Shown one piece after another: positions 10,443 to 18,703 of a stretch of 64,000 nt of DNA; positions within the stretch are counted from its first letter, which is position 1; each line of letters opens with the position of its first letter. The notes under the pieces were generated by a model that saw nothing but the letters and a program-made list of their open reading frames with translations, made no database searches and was not told the DNA's origin. Both the position numbers and the translations under genes were made by a program. This DNA comes from Serratia marcescens (GTDB lineage: Bacteria > Pseudomonadota > Gammaproteobacteria > Enterobacterales > Enterobacteriaceae), in assembly GCF_029846115.1 (NCBI RefSeq), contig NZ_JARVZZ010000001.1:4278001-4342000 (forward strand), given 5' to 3'.

Positions 10443-11651
10443 CTACTCTTTGGCTATCGGCACGGCATTCTCATCGATTTTTACCTTGCCCTGAATATCA
10501 GCAATCTTCTGCTCCAGATCCGCCACCTGCGCCTTGCTGTGCAGCAAGGTATAGGTCAGATCAAACTGCGCACTGGCGCCAGGCTGCAACTGTTTAACGC
10601 GTTTTTGTTCGCGCTCGATGGTGACCGGGTAGGCATAGCTGGTGCCCGGCTCAATCCCCGTTACATACCCCTGTTTTAACGTATCGGTATTCTTCCACAG
10701 CGTCAGGACGGGCAATTGACGGGTATCGAACTGAATAGCCACCCCTTTGTCGCCCGCGTTATTGACCAGCGCCGCCAGTGTCTGATGATTCGGATCCGAT
10801 AATGGCTTAATGTTAAAGACCATTTCATCAAACCCTTTGGTGGGGCCGGCATAGGTTCCCCAGGTCTTCAGCCCGGCTTTGGCATAGTCGTTAAACGGGC
10901 TGATGCTGGTCATCGGCGCCAGGAAGCGGGCGCCATTTTCCAGAATCGGCGCACCGAAATTGCTGTGATAAATAATCTGGTAGTCATGGGGGTAATCCGC
11001 CCGGTTGGTTAACACATCATGCAGGCTGAAACTGTTGCTGCCGGGCACGTAGCGCAGTTCGGTCAGGGTTTGCAGATCGGCTTTTTTGAATGTGCTCTCT
11101 TTGAGCAGGCCGCGAATACGAATTTCATACGGCGCCGTATCCGCTACCTCAACCTCAACCCGCGAGGCCGGCGTATTGCCCGCTTTACCGTGCAACGTGT
11201 AAATTTGCCCTCCTTCGCTCACCGGATGACCGGTCCACTCATAGCCACAACGCACCATCATCTCATTGAAACCTTCCAGCCAACCCAGCCCATTGCGGCT
11301 TTCCAGGTTGATAAAGGCGGGGTTGACCACCTCTTTGACCGGGGAATCCCATCCCATTTTCGCGCCAAATCCTTCTGCCCTCAGGAGGTTCATGCCGCGC
11401 GTGGGGCTGAGGGTGATGGTCAGGCCATCCTGGCTGCGGATAATCACGACCTTGCTGCCTTCCTGCTTGCCGCCGTGCAGCACTTTCTGCTCAATGCTGA
11501 ACGTTTTATCCTTAATCTTCAGCGCCTCACTCGAAATCTTCCAGTTTCCTTTCTCTACGCCATCTTCAGCGCTGGTCAGCACCCAACTCTGTGCCGCCGC
11601 CTGCCCTGAAATCAGAGCCGAAAACATCGCTATAGCCCACGTTTTCTTCAT
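10443..11651 (-). CDS. Periplasmic DUF4432 (aldose 1-epimerase-like) protein
   Basis: Protein of 402 residues with a clear signal peptide (KKTWAIAMFSALISGQAAAQ). It belongs, by appearance, to DUF4432, whose members have the galactose-mutarotase-like beta-sandwich fold. Features such as SPTRGMNLLRAEGFGAKMGW, IYTLHGKAGNTPA, DYQIIYHSNFGAPIL and TGIEPGTSYAYP match the conserved blocks of this group. It probably binds a sugar, but no catalytic assignment is possible. The start ATG has GGGAAGGG upstream. It is a single gene between the two repeated tRNA-end modules and possibly a small acquired cassette. Confidence 0.75.
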   Translation of the reverse strand: MKKTWAIAMFSALISGQAAAQSWVLTSAEDGVEKGNWKISSEALKIKDKTFSIEQKVLHGGKQEGSKVVIIRSQDGLTITLSPTRGMNLLRAEGFGAKMGWDSPVKEVVNPAFINLESRNGLGWLEGFNEMMVRCGYEWTGHPVSEGGQIYTLHGKAGNTPASRVEVEVADTAPYEIRIRGLLKESTFKKADLQTLTELRYVPGSNSFSLHDVLTNRADYPHDYQIIYHSNFGAPILENGARFLAPMTSISPFNDYAKAGLKTWGTYAGPTKGFDEMVFNIKPLSDPNHQTLAALVNNAGDKGVAIQFDTRQLPVLTLWKNTDTLKQGYVTGIEPGTSYAYPVTIEREQKRVKQLQPGASAQFDLTYTLLHSKAQVADLEQKIADIQGKVKIDENAVPIAKE

Positions 11652-12062
11652 TTCCCTTCCCCTTTAGCTGAATCGATTTTCTATTAACGAGAAAAATCTA
11701 CTGTTAAGCAGGTTAAAGAAATGTGATGAACTTCACCGGGTGAATATTTGAATAAATAGTGCGATAAAAATACGAATATCATCGCAATTTTAATGAAATT
11801 CATTCATTTTTTTGCACGTTAAATGAGCGATTCATCAACATAAGTCGTATCGTTTCAGCTTTGAGCCAGGGGGATGATTTATCGCGAAGGTACGACGGGT
11901 GACCTGCTTAACGCTATCTGGCCCAAACGGAAGCGCCCATACAGCCTGGCCTCTTTGCTTTCACGACTGCCTCTTGACATCGGAGGCGCCATATTGCGAA
12001 AAGCCCGCTCGGGGGAACCTGAGCGGGCTTTTTGCTTTCTGCCGTTAACCGAGCAACGGCGT
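11652..12062. other. AT-rich intergenic region with repeat copy
   Basis: About 400 bases. The first half is AT-rich and should contain the promoter of the DUF4432 gene. The second half holds the second copy of the tRNA-end/terminator module (11988-12043). Open frames here are short and have no credible initiation signals. Confidence 0.5.
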
Positions 12063-12365
12063 CTACAGCACCACTTCGTAGTGAGAGCCGTCCGGCAGTT
12101 CAACATCCAGGCGCAATTTGCCACCGGCCGCCTCAACGTAGCGTTTTAGCGAAGACAGTTTCAGATCGCGGCCCGGTTTTTCCATCACGGCCACGGTCGG
12201 CTGCCGGATCCCCAGCGCCTGCGCCATTTCAACCTGCGTTTTCTGGACTTTTTCGCGCAGCTCGGCAAGGTGAATGTTCAGCATGATGTCCGCCGCCAGC
12301 GCCTGCGCGTTGGCCACGACCTCGGGTTTTTCATCCGCAATAAGCTGTTCCAGCGTTCTGCCCAT
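12063..12365 (-). CDS. HigA-like XRE-family antitoxin
   Basis: Protein of 100 residues with a helix-turn-helix in the middle (KTQVEMAQALGIRQPTVAVMEK) and a C-terminal strand-rich tail (AGGKLRLDVELPDGSHYEVVL). This is the layout of HigA/RelB-type antitoxins of the Gp49-associated class. It starts four bases after the toxin stop, so the order is toxin then antitoxin, as in higBA. It should neutralise the toxin and bind the palindromic operator upstream. Confidence 0.85.
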   Translation of the reverse strand: MGRTLEQLIADEKPEVVANAQALAADIMLNIHLAELREKVQKTQVEMAQALGIRQPTVAVMEKPGRDLKLSSLKRYVEAAGGKLRLDVELPDGSHYEVVL

Positions 12366-12369
12366 CGCG

Positions 12370-12723
12370 TCACTCCTTCTCGTTTAATGTGTTCAGCCAA
12401 CAGGTGAATTCCCGATCGGCAATCTGAAGCATTCGATCGTAAAAGCGTTTTTCATTGCCGGCTTTATTGCCCGCGCAAAGAACAATGCCAATACGGTACG
12501 GATCGAAAGCGAAGAATGCCCGCAACGGTTCGCCACGGCTCTGAATGCGCAACTCTTTCATATTGCTGTAACGTGAGCCTTTCACCGTATCGGCATAGGG
12601 TCTGGGCAGCCCGGGTCCCTTTTCCCGTAGGACCATCAATGCGGCAAGCACGCCGGCCCGATCGGCATCGTTGAGTGAGCTAAACCAGTCATCAAACACA
12701 TCCGTTGTTTTAATTTCCCACAC
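12370..12723 (-). CDS. HigB-like RelE/ParE-superfamily toxin
   Basis: About 117 residues with the Gp49-like (PF05973-type) RelE fold: WEIKTTDVFDDWFSSL, then LPRPYADTVKGSRYSNMKELRI, then EPLRAFFAFDPYRIGIVLCAGNK. The last two blocks carry the basic and aromatic residues typical of this mRNA interferase class. GTG 12723 is chosen because AGAGG lies just upstream, although the spacing is short. A TTG at 12738 is the alternative. It is the first gene of a two-gene operon. Confidence 0.83.
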   Translation of the reverse strand: MWEIKTTDVFDDWFSSLNDADRAGVLAALMVLREKGPGLPRPYADTVKGSRYSNMKELRIQSRGEPLRAFFAFDPYRIGIVLCAGNKAGNEKRFYDRMLQIADREFTCWLNTLNEKE

Positions 12724-12726
12724 GGG

Positions 12727-12782
12727 ACCTCTCTGCAATATAGATCAAAAACTATATAGATGTAAAGCTATAGCAGAGAGGT
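12727..12782 (-). promoter_or_regulatory. Palindromic operator/promoter of the toxin-antitoxin operon
   Basis: ACCTCTCTGC at 12727-12736 is mirrored by GCAGAGAGGT at 12773-12782, with further TATAG/CTATA pairing inside and the palindrome CTATATAG at the centre. A minus-strand promoter (TTTACA, 18 bases, TATATT) sits between the arms, and the inner arm includes the toxin ribosome binding site. This suits autorepression by the antitoxin. Confidence 0.6.
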
Positions 12783-13160
12783 GCCGGGATGACATGCAAA
12801 GGCGTGCGTTGTTACTGCAAGGCTGAACGTACATCCACGCATTTTGCAAACGCAGTGCGAGGCATTCACCTTTTTACGAGCGGTATCGAACAATCGTTCA
12901 GAGGCACGGGGCGTTTCTTCGCCACCCCTTTATGAACCCTGTCACAAAACGCGCATGCCGTTTTCGACGCGCGCCGCCGCAGGCAACAGCCCCCAAACTT
13001 GTTAACGGTGCGTTACAACTGGTCGCGCAAAATTGTTAACGCCGATTGATGCGCCAAACGCATCGCGCCATGCGTTTATTGCGCTTATTTAGTTTATTTT
13101 CCTGAGCGAGTCTTCAGCAACAGGCGCGGCGTAGGCGCCAATAGCAAACTGGAGATAAAG
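12783..13160. promoter_or_regulatory. Upstream region of the citrate-type symporter operon
   Basis: A 378-base gap without a gene. It contains a perfect 8-base inverted repeat AAACGCAT-cgcgcc-ATGCGTTT (13056-13077) and two direct copies of TTGTTAACG (12999-13007 and 13033-13041), 34 bases apart. These are candidate regulator sites controlling the downstream gene. The LysR protein encoded after the binding protein is the obvious candidate regulator. Confidence 0.45.
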
Positions 13161-14456
13161 ATGCATTCCTCTACCTCACCCATGACCACCCGAACCCGAG
13201 CCGGCGCGATCCTGCGCGTCACCTCCGGCAACTTTCTGGAACAGTTCGACTTCTTTCTGTTCGGCTTTTACGCCACCTACATCGCACACACCTTTTTCCC
13301 GGCCAGCAGCGAATTTGCCTCGCTGATGATGACCTTCGCAGTATTCGGCGCAGGTTTTCTGATGCGCCCCATTGGCGCCATCGTGCTGGGCGCTTACATC
13401 GATAAAGTCGGCCGCCGCAAAGGGCTGATCGTCACCCTGTCGATCATGGCTACGGGCACCTTCCTGATCGTATTGATCCCCTCTTACCAGAGCATCGGGC
13501 TTTGGGCGCCGCTGCTGGTGCTGTGCGGGCGCCTGCTGCAAGGCTTCTCGGCGGGCGCGGAGCTGGGCGGCGTGTCCGTCTATCTGGCCGAAATCGCCAC
13601 GCCGGGCCGTAAGGGCTTCTATACCAGCTGGCAGTCCGGCAGCCAGCAGGTGGCGATCATGGTGGCGGCGGCAATGGGCTTCGCGCTCAACGCGGCGCTG
13701 GAGGAAAGCGCTATTCGCGAGTGGGGATGGCGCCTGCCTTTCCTGTTCGGCTGCCTGATCGTTCCCTTCATCTTCATCCTGCGCCGCAAGCTGGAAGAAA
13801 CACAGGAATTTACCGCCCGGCGCCACCACCTGGCGATGCGCGACGTGTTTAAAACCCTGCTGAAAAACTGGCCGGTGGTGATCGCCGGCATGCTGATGGT
13901 CGCCATGACCACCACCGCGTTTTACCTGATCACCGTGTATGCGCCAACCTTCGGCAAAAAGGTGCTGCTGCTCAGCGCCTCCGACAGCTTGCTGGTCACT
14001 TTACTGGTCGCGATTTCCAACTTCATCTGGCTGCCCATCGGCGGTGCGCTGTCGGATCGCTTCGGCCGCAAACCGGTGCTGATCGCCATGGCGCTGCTGA
14101 CGCTGGCCACCGCCTACCCGGCGCTCAGCCTGCTCGCCGCCGCCCCCAGCTTCAGCATGATGCTGGCCGTGCTGCTGTGGCTGTCCTTCATTTATGGCCT
14201 CTACAACGGCGCGATGATCCCGGCCTTAACCGAGATCATGCCAACGGAAGTGCGGGTGGCCGGGTTCTCGCTGGCCTACAGCCTGGCGACGGCGGTATTC
14301 GGCGGCTTTACGCCGGTGATCTCCACCGCGTTGATCGAATACACCGGCGATAAGGCTTCACCGGGCTACTGGATGAGCTTCGCCGCGCTGTGCGCCTTGC
14401 TGGCGACGCTGTATCTGTATCGCCGCATCGCCATGCCGCTGCAAACCGCACGCTAA
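13161..14456 (+). CDS. MFS citrate/tricarballylate-type proton symporter
   Basis: Integral membrane protein of 431 residues of the metabolite:H+ symporter (MHS) branch, closest in feel to CitA and TcuC. The N-terminus [21 protein letters not shown], the loop motif [24 protein letters not shown] in TM4-5 and [10 protein letters not shown] in the second half are diagnostic. A likely substrate is citrate or a related tricarboxylate, though the exact acid is uncertain. ATG 13161 follows GGAG. It leads a two-gene operon with a ModA-like binding protein 27 bases downstream. Confidence 0.85.
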   Translation: MHSSTSPMTTRTRAGAILRVTSGNFLEQFDFFLFGFYATYIAHTFFPASSEFASLMMTFAVFGAGFLMRPIGAIVLGAYIDKVGRRKGLIVTLSIMATGTFLIVLIPSYQSIGLWAPLLVLCGRLLQGFSAGAELGGVSVYLAEIATPGRKGFYTSWQSGSQQVAIMVAAAMGFALNAALEESAIREWGWRLPFLFGCLIVPFIFILRRKLEETQEFTARRHHLAMRDVFKTLLKNWPVVIAGMLMVAMTTTAFYLITVYAPTFGKKVLLLSASDSLLVTLLVAISNFIWLPIGGALSDRFGRKPVLIAMALLTLATAYPALSLLAAAPSFSMMLAVLLWLSFIYGLYNGAMIPALTEIMPTEVRVAGFSLAYSLATAVFGGFTPVISTALIEYTGDKASPGYWMSFAALCALLATLYLYRRIAMPLQTAR

Positions 14457-14483
14457 CGCGCCATCGCCATAAGGAATCATGTC

Positions 14484-15290
14484 ATGCAGAAACTCACTCG
14501 TTCGATCATCACCCTGCTCGTGTGCGCCTCCTTCAGTACGGCGGCGCTGGCCAAAGACCTGACCGTGATGATCTCCGGCGGCTTCAAAGCCGCGCTGGAG
14601 AAACTGGCCCCGGAATATGAAGCCCAAAGCGGCGACAAAATCATTCTGGTGTCCGGCCCTTCCATGGGGAAAACGCCGCAGGCGATCCCAGCGCGGCTGG
14701 CGCGCGGAGAGAAAGCCGATGTGGTGATCATGGTGGGCGACGCGCTGACCCAACTGGACAAAAGTGGCTGGCTCCAGCCGGGTTCACGCGTGGAGCTGGC
14801 CGATTCGCCGATCGGCATGGTGGTGAAACAGGGCGCGCCCAAGCCGGCGATAAAAACGGATGCCGACCTGCGCAATACCTTGCTGCAAGCCGACTCTTTC
14901 GCCTATTCCGACAGCGCCAGCGGCCGCTACGTCAGCGGCCAACTGTTCAAAAAACTGGGCATCGAGGAACAGGTGAAAGGAAAGGCGCATATAATTGAGC
15001 GCATTCCGGTGGCTTCTGAAGTGGCGCAAGGAAAATACGCGCTGGGCTTCCAGCAGGTCAGCGAATTGTTGCCCGTGGCGGGCGTCACCTTTATCGGCGA
15101 GCTGCCGGAAAACGTGCAGTACATCACCCGCTTCGCCGGCGCGGTAACCGCCAAGGCGGAGCACCGCCGCGAAGGCAAAGCGCTGCTGGACTTCCTCGCC
15201 TCCTCTCAGGCACAGCCGACCATTCGCGCGACCGGCATGCGAACCGTGCCGGCGCAGCAGCCGGTCAGGCAGAGTGATACTGTTCAGTAA
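14484..15290 (+). CDS. ModA-like periplasmic substrate-binding protein
   Basis: Protein of 268 residues with a signal peptide (cleavage near AALAKD) and a type II periplasmic-binding fold of the molybdate-binding-like class. Visible blocks are LTVMISGGFKAALEKLAPEYE, VSGPSMGKTPQAIPARL and FAYSDSASGRYVSGQLFKK. No ABC permease or ATPase is nearby. Instead it follows an MFS symporter, so it may sense or deliver the same organic acid. Its last 26 bases overlap the 3' end of the convergent LysR gene. Confidence 0.8.
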   Translation: MQKLTRSIITLLVCASFSTAALAKDLTVMISGGFKAALEKLAPEYEAQSGDKIILVSGPSMGKTPQAIPARLARGEKADVVIMVGDALTQLDKSGWLQPGSRVELADSPIGMVVKQGAPKPAIKTDADLRNTLLQADSFAYSDSASGRYVSGQLFKKLGIEEQVKGKAHIIERIPVASEVAQGKYALGFQQVSELLPVAGVTFIGELPENVQYITRFAGAVTAKAEHRREGKALLDFLASSQAQPTIRATGMRTVPAQQPVRQSDTVQ

Positions 15291-16164
15291 TCAGCTTTTC
15301 CAGCTCGGCGGCGACGAAAGACTGCATGCGGCCGCCGCGTCTGATGAGGCCCACGCTGCGTTTCACCACCGGTTCGACCAGCGGCACCGACGTCAACACC
15401 GAATGTTCTGAAGCGGGCATCGACATGGCGGGCACGGCGGCAATGCCGATGCCCGCCTCAACCATGCCCAGCATGGTCGTCACATGGCGAGTTTCGCACA
15501 CGCTGGGGCGCTCCGGCATGAGGTGTTCCAGACGCTGATCGAGCAGATTGCGATTGCCGGAGGTTTTATCCAGCGACACGTAGTCTTGCTGATAAAATTC
15601 CCGCCAGGTGAGGCTCTTTTTAGCGGCGAGCGGATGGTCGCGCCGGCAAGCGGCCACGTAAACGTCCCCCACCAACGGCACAAATTCAAGATTAGGCTGC
15701 AGGCGCCCGGCAAAGCAGATGCCGAAATCGGCCTGGCCGCCGGTGACCGCCTCGATGACATTGCCTGCGCTGCCGTCGATCAGCTTAACGCGCACGCGCG
15801 GATAGCGAAGCCGGAAACGGCGTATCACGTCGGGCATGAAATAGTAGGCCGCCGACGGCACCGTGGCGACGGTGACCAGCCCGGTACGCTCCTGGCTGAC
15901 CTTATCGATATCGGCCAACACCGCTTCGACATTCATCAGCAGATGATCCGAACGCTCGGCAAAAGCCTGCCCGTACAGCGTCAAAGTCACGCGCCGGGTG
16001 GTGCGATCGAACAGTTTGCTGCCCAGCGCGTTTTCCAGCTTTTCAATCCTGCGGCTCAGCGCCGACTGCGACAGGCAGATGGACTCTGCGGCCAGCCGAA
16101 AATTGCCGTACTCCACCAGCGCGCGGAAGGCATAAAGATCGTTGAGATCAAAATTCACGGGCAT
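15265..16164 (-). CDS. LysR-family transcriptional regulator
   Basis: Regulator of 299 residues. The N-terminal winged helix is visible in LNDLYAFRALVEYGNFRLAA and QSALSRRIEKLENALGSKLF, and the substrate-binding domain runs from about residue 90. It lies tail to tail with the symporter and binding-protein pair and probably controls them in response to the transported acid. The ATG at 16164 is preferred as it gives the usual short lead before the helix-turn-helix. Confidence 0.88.
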   Translation of the reverse strand: MPVNFDLNDLYAFRALVEYGNFRLAAESICLSQSALSRRIEKLENALGSKLFDRTTRRVTLTLYGQAFAERSDHLLMNVEAVLADIDKVSQERTGLVTVATVPSAAYYFMPDVIRRFRLRYPRVRVKLIDGSAGNVIEAVTGGQADFGICFAGRLQPNLEFVPLVGDVYVAACRRDHPLAAKKSLTWREFYQQDYVSLDKTSGNRNLLDQRLEHLMPERPSVCETRHVTTMLGMVEAGIGIAAVPAMSMPASEHSVLTSVPLVEPVVKRSVGLIRRGGRMQSFVAAELEKLITEQYHSA

Positions 16165-16256
16165 AGCGGCCTACTCTCCTTGCTGAACGCAAAACAACGA
16201 TGATAACCGCTTATATCGCCACGGCAACCGGCCTGGTGGTTGAACCACCCAAGCCC

Positions 16257-16622
16257 CTATCGGCCCAGCAGCACCGTTGCCCAAACAACGATAGTCAGCA
16301 CCACCGCCACCAGCTGCGCTGCGCCGCCCAAATCTTTGGCGCGTTTGGATAACGGATGTAATTCCAGCGAAATGCGATCGACCACGGTTTCAATCGCCGT
16401 ATTAAGCAACTCAACCACCAATAGCAGGAAACTGCAGATGATTAATAACAGCCGCTCCATTTTTGTAATATCTAAACCAAATGTAACAACCAGTAAAATG
16501 GCGTTAATAACCAATAATTGGCGGAACGCATCTTCGGTAAGCACGGCGTCAATAAACCCGGCCCAGGAATTCCTTATGCTGTAGGTTAATCGGCTTATTC
16601 CTTTTTTCTTTTCCACAGGCAT
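16257..16622 (-). CDS. DgkA-family lipid kinase (diacylglycerol kinase paralogue)
   Basis: Small membrane kinase of 121 residues (E. coli DgkA has 122) with three transmembrane helices. Catalytic positions of DgkA are conserved: E30 and R34 in TEDAFRQ, E71, N74 and E78 in ELLNTAIETVVDRI, and K96 and D97 in RAKDLGG. It diverges in sequence from housekeeping DgkA, especially in the N-terminal helix and TM1-2. It lies 219 bases downstream of the candidate ceramide synthase on the same strand. E. coli DgkA is known to phosphorylate ceramide in vitro, so a dedicated lipid kinase for this cluster is a reasonable guess. ATG 16622 gives the usual length; 16637 is the alternative. Confidence 0.85.
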   Translation of the reverse strand: MPVEKKKGISRLTYSIRNSWAGFIDAVLTEDAFRQLLVINAILLVVTFGLDITKMERLLLIICSFLLLVVELLNTAIETVVDRISLELHPLSKRAKDLGGAAQLVAVVLTIVVWATVLLGR

Positions 16623-16841
16623 ACCATCTGCTCTCATCAACACTGCGACAATCACTCGCGAATAAATAACGCGGCGTGAATTTATCTCGAGTTTATTAAT
16701 TAAAGACCTTAACTGTTCTCTTCCAGGAGGCGATGCATTCCCTCACGCGCCGTCACCCTGCCCCTGAAACGACACCGCCCGAAAATGCCCTGGCGCGGTT
16801 ATTATTCTGAGAACGTGAAAAGGCGATGCGTTATCAGCCGG

Positions 16842-17966
16842 TTAAAGCGTTTTCTCGTACAAGCGGTAGCGCTTATAGGGCACTGCGCCGATGCGTTCTA
16901 AAATCGTCCGCATGCCGGTATTGGTTTCCAGGATCCACGACATTTCCAGCGCGTCGATATTGCGCTTCGCGAAAGGCTCGCGCAGCGCCTCAATCAGCAA
17001 CAGCGCAATAATCGGCCCGATGCGGCTGAATTGATATTCCTGGCGCACGCCCATCAACGGCACGCGCGCGGTGCGCACGCCGCTGACTTTCAGCCGCCAC
17101 AAGAGTTTCGCCCAGCCGAACGGCAATAACCGCCCCTGCAGATCGGCAATCGCTTCGTTGATGTTCGGCAGACCGACGATAAAGGCGCAGGGAGCGCCAT
17201 CCACCTCGGCGATATGGATCATATCGTCGGGCACCAGAAACTTCAGCTGATCCCCCATGGTGGCGAACTCGTGCTCGGTGAACGGGACAAACCCCCAGTT
17301 ATGCTGCCATCCGGAGTTGAACACCTCGCGCAGCACCTGCATCTCCTCGCGAAAGCGCTTGCGGTTGAGGCGGCGAACGGTCACTTTTTTGCGCACCTGA
17401 TCCATCATCCGGGTTAACGACGGCGAAAAGTGCAGGTCGGTTCTTTTCATCCAATAGGCAAGCAAATCAATCCCTTCGCTGTAGCCCTGTTGCGCTATTT
17501 GCGCCGCGTAGTAGGGTTTGGCATGCGTCATCAGGGCCGATGGCGGGGTGTCAAACCCCTCGACCAACAGGCCGCTTTCCTGATTGATATTAAGGCTGAA
17601 CGGCCCGGTGATTCTACGCGCGCCTTTCGACCTCAGCCACTCCTCCGCCACCGTGAATAAGGTGCTGAAAACGGCGGGATCGTCAACGGCGTCAATCATG
17701 CCGAAGTGGCCGGTATCCTCGCCATGCAGCTCCCGGTGCAGAGAATCGATTTGCGCCGTGATGCGCCCAACGACTTTGCCCTGTTTTTTGGCCACCCATG
17801 CCTGCCATTCAATGTGGTCGGTGCCGGGATTCTTCTTTGACAGGTGCTCTTCGCGCTCTATATGCAGCGGCTCAATCCAGTTCGGATCATCGCGAAACAG
17901 TTGCGAGGGGAAAGCAATAAATTCTTTAAGTTCGCGTTTACTCAGAACTTTCTCAATACGGATCAT
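16842..17966 (-). CDS. GNAT-like N-acyltransferase; candidate bacterial ceramide synthase (bCerS type)
   Basis: Protein of 374 residues resembling the YghO-like GNAT-fold family. It contains a double-GNAT architecture with conserved stretches FPSQLFRDDPNWIEPLHIER near the N-terminus, GPFSLNINQESGLLVEGFD and a C-terminal block LEMSWILETNTGMRTILERIG. In Caulobacter the ceramide synthase is a GNAT-fold enzyme that N-acylates the sphingoid base, encoded near the serine palmitoyltransferase gene. Here the gene diverges from an operon with SPT, ACP, acyl-AMP ligase and reductase genes, which makes that role plausible. The assignment is inference from context and fold. Confidence 0.65.
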   Translation of the reverse strand: MIRIEKVLSKRELKEFIAFPSQLFRDDPNWIEPLHIEREEHLSKKNPGTDHIEWQAWVAKKQGKVVGRITAQIDSLHRELHGEDTGHFGMIDAVDDPAVFSTLFTVAEEWLRSKGARRITGPFSLNINQESGLLVEGFDTPPSALMTHAKPYYAAQIAQQGYSEGIDLLAYWMKRTDLHFSPSLTRMMDQVRKKVTVRRLNRKRFREEMQVLREVFNSGWQHNWGFVPFTEHEFATMGDQLKFLVPDDMIHIAEVDGAPCAFIVGLPNINEAIADLQGRLLPFGWAKLLWRLKVSGVRTARVPLMGVRQEYQFSRIGPIIALLLIEALREPFAKRNIDALEMSWILETNTGMRTILERIGAVPYKRYRLYEKTL

Positions 17967-18703
17967 AAATAGCCTTACGTTTTAATAAAATAATTAAATA
18001 AGCGCGCGACAACGCCTTTAGCATTTTTTATGCTGTTCTCATTTATTGGATTGTGTATTGCCTCCGGTTCAATGATAAGAAAAACCGAATATTACCCCCT
18101 GTGAATCAGCGCATTATTGCGCCCGACATTCACCCTGTGATGTCCGTAATTGATAAAAAAAGGAAACAGAAAGCGGCGCAGCCAGGCTACGCTAATGGTG
18201 CTCTTTTATTATTTCGTGCTATTACGGCAAAAGAAACTCGCCGCTTTTAGTGTACCGACTTTAATCAGGAGGTGTGCCGCCATCTTTACCACTTAATGCT
18301 CTTTTTAAGATTAGCCTTAAATGAATCGTTCACTTTTGGATTTCTTGCGGCATACTGTTTAGGAAGTGTTTAAGTTCCAAGATAGCCATGCATGAGGTCA
18401 TAACCTATGAGCCGACAGTTATTTCCTGCCCGACAGATGCAGACTAAGGAACGGCGCAGCCCGGATATTACAATAGTCTCTCGTATATCGCCAGGGTGCC
18501 GCTCAAGGCTGATAACACGGGCGACTCACGCTCTGACCGGTTAATAACCGGCGTGCCCTCAAGCACGGCAATATACGCTGTTCGCGGAATGAAGATGGTT
18601 GAATAACAAACTTATTCAAAACCTATTCATAGTAAAACATCAATTACCTCGCCAAGAGTGATTTTCTCTTTTGGTGATTTTTAATCTATGGCTAAGTTTG
18701 TCT
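17967..18703. promoter_or_regulatory. Long divergent control region of the sphingolipid-type locus
   Basis: About 740 bases between the divergent GNAT-like and acyl-AMP ligase genes, AT-rich at both ends. It contains two adjacent hairpins: CCGGTT-AAT-AACCGG (18537-18551) and CGTGC-CCTCAA-GCACG (18552-18567). No open frame has a good start. The plus-strand transcript may therefore have a structured leader, but no known riboswitch was recognised. Confidence 0.45.

Larger units (their letters stand above)
10364..12043 (+). repeat. Duplicated tRNA-end/terminator module flanking the DUF4432 gene
   Basis: The stretch 10364-10419 (GCCATATT, five bases, then the terminator hairpin and T-run) aligns without gaps to 11988-12043, with both stem arms identical. 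The entry spans both copies and the DNA between them. The second copy has no tRNA body upstream, only GGAGGCGCCA resembling an acceptor 3' end. It may be the residue of a tandem tRNA-Asn gene or an integration-site remnant. Confidence 0.6.

Noticed and set aside
11874..12149. Open frame across the repeated terminator module
   Set aside because: It reads through the hairpin and into the antisense of the antitoxin gene, with no initiation signal.
10292..12782. Integrated prophage or integrative element at tRNA-Asn
   Set aside because: The repeated module is suggestive, but no integrase, phage or conjugation gene is present between the copies.
18053..18250. 65-codon open frame in the divergent control region
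   Set aside because: Starts at a GTG without ribosome binding site, composition is not protein-like, and it lies in an AT-rich regulatory stretch.
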